A stretch of DNA of 25,195 nucleotides, taken from NCBI GenBank assembly GCA_038231955.1, contig JBBSIS010000022.1, positions 1 to 25,195 on the forward strand, written 5' to 3'. Position numbers and translations under genes: made by a program. The first letter of the stretch is position 1. Each line of letters begins with the position of its first letter. Below are positions 23,984 through 25,195 of the stretch, piece after piece. Below the pieces are notes generated by a model. That model ran no database searches. It was not told the DNA's origin and saw only the letters and a list, made by a program, of their open reading frames with translations. Origin of the DNA: CADCTB01 sp038231955. Lineage in GTDB: Bacteria > Actinomycetota > Acidimicrobiia > Acidimicrobiales > AC-14.

Positions 23984-24163
23984 GAGGGCCTCGATTCCGT
24001 TGATCGATGCGCCCTTCCGGGAGTCACGCCGCTGGGCGCCCAGGGCGACCAGCTCGTCGTAGTCGCGCACCGTCTGCTCGTTGGAGCCGATGCGGCGGAG
24101 CTGGGCGTCGAGCGCGGCGCGCCCCTCGGGTGAACCGTTGTTACTGGCAGTGGACCGAGCCAT
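23969..24163 (-). CDS. Small hypothetical protein (64 aa)
   Basis: Starts MARSTASNNGSPEGRAALDA and continues QLRRIGSNEQTVRDYDELVA, then a basic segment RRDSRKGASINGIEALHRSS. It is charged and mostly helical, with no Cys or membrane segment. The start at 24163 is well supported: AAGGAGAG lies 6 nt upstream. A longer frame upstream is not coding-like. It lies 263 bp downstream of the PIN toxin gene on the same strand. I do not recognise the family. Confidence 0.6.
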   Translation of the reverse strand: MARSTASNNGSPEGRAALDAQLRRIGSNEQTVRDYDELVALGAQRRDSRKGASINGIEALHRSS

Positions 24164-24426
24164 TGGCTTCTCTCCTTGGGCGACGAACTTCGTGGCACTC
24201 GGGCGCACCGGGGTCCGATGCCGACAGCAAAACGGCCGGCACGGGCCTCGACGCGTCCACCACACCGACGCAGAACCCGTCCCGGCTTTCGGGCTGCTCG
24301 GGCGTCGGGGGGACGGCTCTCCAGGGTAGCGCAGGTTCTGCGCCTACTCGCACGGGTTCCTGGCCTGAGGTGGTGGAGCCTTCACCCGATTGAAGGGCCG
24401 CGGTGGACAGAACCCCGGTCGATGAT

Positions 24427-24864
24427 TTACGCCGGGTCCAGCGTCAAAGGGGCAACGGCAAGGCGAGCCGCCAGAACGCCGGCGTGGAGACGTCGATCCC
24501 ATACGGCGACGATGAGCTGGCGGTCGCAGACGGCGAGCGCGCTGGCTAGATGCACGGCGTCAGCGCCCCTGAGGGCATTGCCGGCGGCAAGCTCGCCGGC
24601 GTGGCGCTCGACGGTCGGCGTCAACTCGACCGGCCGCGTTGCGCCCCAGAACTCTTCCCAGCTCTGTTCGGCCTGCTCGAAGCCATCTCGGTCGAGGTCG
24701 TGGTTCCGGTGGGCGGCAGCGAGGGCCGCTCGGACCTCGGGGTATGCGAGTCTGCTCGAGACGGCGGCGTCGCATCCGTCCCACAGGGCGACAGCGAGTT
24801 CCGATCCAGGCTCGTCGACGAGCAGCTTCACGAACGCACTTGCATCGAAATAGACGACCGGCAC
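24427..24864 (-). CDS. vapC: VapC-like PIN-domain toxin
   Basis: A 145-residue PIN-domain protein, probable Mg-dependent endoribonuclease. The acidic residues are D7 (VVYFDASAFVKL), E43 (AYPEVRAALAA), D102 (GADAVHLASAL) and D123 (VAVWDRRLHAG), all in family positions, so it looks active. The start is GTG at 24864, one base after the antitoxin stop (TGAGGTG), implying tight coupling. It would cleave RNA unless bound by the Phd-type antitoxin. Family-specific RNA targets cannot be read from sequence. The next 263 bp (24164-24426) hold no convincing gene. Confidence 0.9.
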   Translation of the reverse strand: MPVVYFDASAFVKLLVDEPGSELAVALWDGCDAAVSSRLAYPEVRAALAAAHRNHDLDRDGFEQAEQSWEEFWGATRPVELTPTVERHAGELAAGNALRGADAVHLASALAVCDRQLIVAVWDRRLHAGVLAARLAVAPLTLDPA

Positions 24865-24865
24865 C

Positions 24866-25129
24866 TCAGCGGCGTTGCTCGCTGACCAGCGGGGCCACCG
24901 GGCGGCGAGGGCGGGGTCGGGGTCGTCCTGCGGCCGTAGGTCTCTCGGGACTGGTCGGGCGACCGATCACCCCATCGGCGGTCAATCGGTCCAGCAACTG
25001 GCTCGCGTGAATGCCGAGGAGGCGGGCGACCGGCACGCCACGCTCGGTGACGACAACCTCATGGCCCTCTCGCGCCCGCTTCAGCCATTCGCTGAGATTG
25101 GCGCGAAGGTCGCTTACGGCAACGTCCAT
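24866..25129 (-). CDS. Phd/YefM-type antitoxin
   Basis: An 87-residue antitoxin. Residues 1-40 match the PhdYeFM DNA-binding fold: MDVAVSDLRANLSEWLKRAR, EGHEVVVTERGVPVARLLGI. Residues 41-87 form a Pro/Arg-rich, probably disordered tail that should wrap the PIN toxin. The ATG at 25129 starts the conserved domain. It precedes the toxin, the usual order, and would repress the operon together with it. Upstream, CGTACA (25139) and CGTACG (25161) elements might be operator half-sites, but this is weak. Confidence 0.88.
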   Translation of the reverse strand: MDVAVSDLRANLSEWLKRAREGHEVVVTERGVPVARLLGIHASQLLDRLTADGVIGRPTSPERPTAAGRPRPRPRRPVAPLVSEQRR

Positions 25130-25195
25130 TCGTCAAGCGTACAAGCCACACCCATCAGAACGTACGCGGCGCGACCGGAAGGATCCATCAGCCCA

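Overview
The window is high-GC DNA with actinobacterial gene content: ino1 coupled to a PadR regulator, a DUF5318 protein, a PonA-type class A PBP with a Pro/Thr-rich tail, and an rpsF-ssb-rplI-dnaB block. The same marker genes sit together near the origin in Mycobacterium (ino1, PadR, DUF5318, ponA1, rpsF, ssb, rpsR, rplI, dnaB), so this is probably a chromosomal segment of an actinobacterium. Acidimicrobiia is my guess; it is not proven by the sequence.

Layout. (1) 1-3652: a two-component system on the minus strand (NarL-type regulator and membrane histidine kinase, ATGA overlap) followed by a degraded second receiver domain, with a divergent six-helix membrane protein. (2) 3653-4336: a decayed zone with a lipoprotein-like C-terminal fragment and a cluster of TGGCCA repeats that looks like an insertion-sequence end. 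(3) 4337-8906, minus strand: rpsF, ssb, rplI and dnaB. rpsR is missing from its usual place. DnaB carries two inteins: one inside the Walker A motif with the features of a class 3 intein plus a homing endonuclease, and one mini-intein. A LexA/SOS-box-like palindrome lies between rplI and dnaB. (4) 9062-12760, minus strand: PBP1A, panB and a membrane-anchored DUF192 protein. (5) 12890-16566, plus strand: a Leloir operon galK-galE-unknown-galT with start/stop overlaps. (6) 16607-18895: DUF5318 divergent from a padR-ino1 pair whose promoter carries two near-palindromic operator-like repeats. (7) 18940-20150: a SAM methyltransferase and an unrecognised gene. (8) 20376-23893: an SNF2-family ATPase coupled to a small basic protein. 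(9) 23944-25129, minus strand: a 64-residue unknown protein and a Phd-PIN toxin-antitoxin pair.

Together the genes cover replication and translation (DnaB, SSB, S6, L9), wall synthesis (PBP1A), pantothenate synthesis (PanB), galactose/UDP-sugar metabolism, and inositol-phosphate supply for phosphatidylinositol or mycothiol. The most unusual locus is dnaB: a replicative helicase that needs two protein-splicing events, one restoring its ATP-binding loop, with a possible DNA-damage operator upstream. I see no CRISPR array, tRNA or rRNA and no complete insertion sequence. The window does not hold an obvious new multi-gene defence system.
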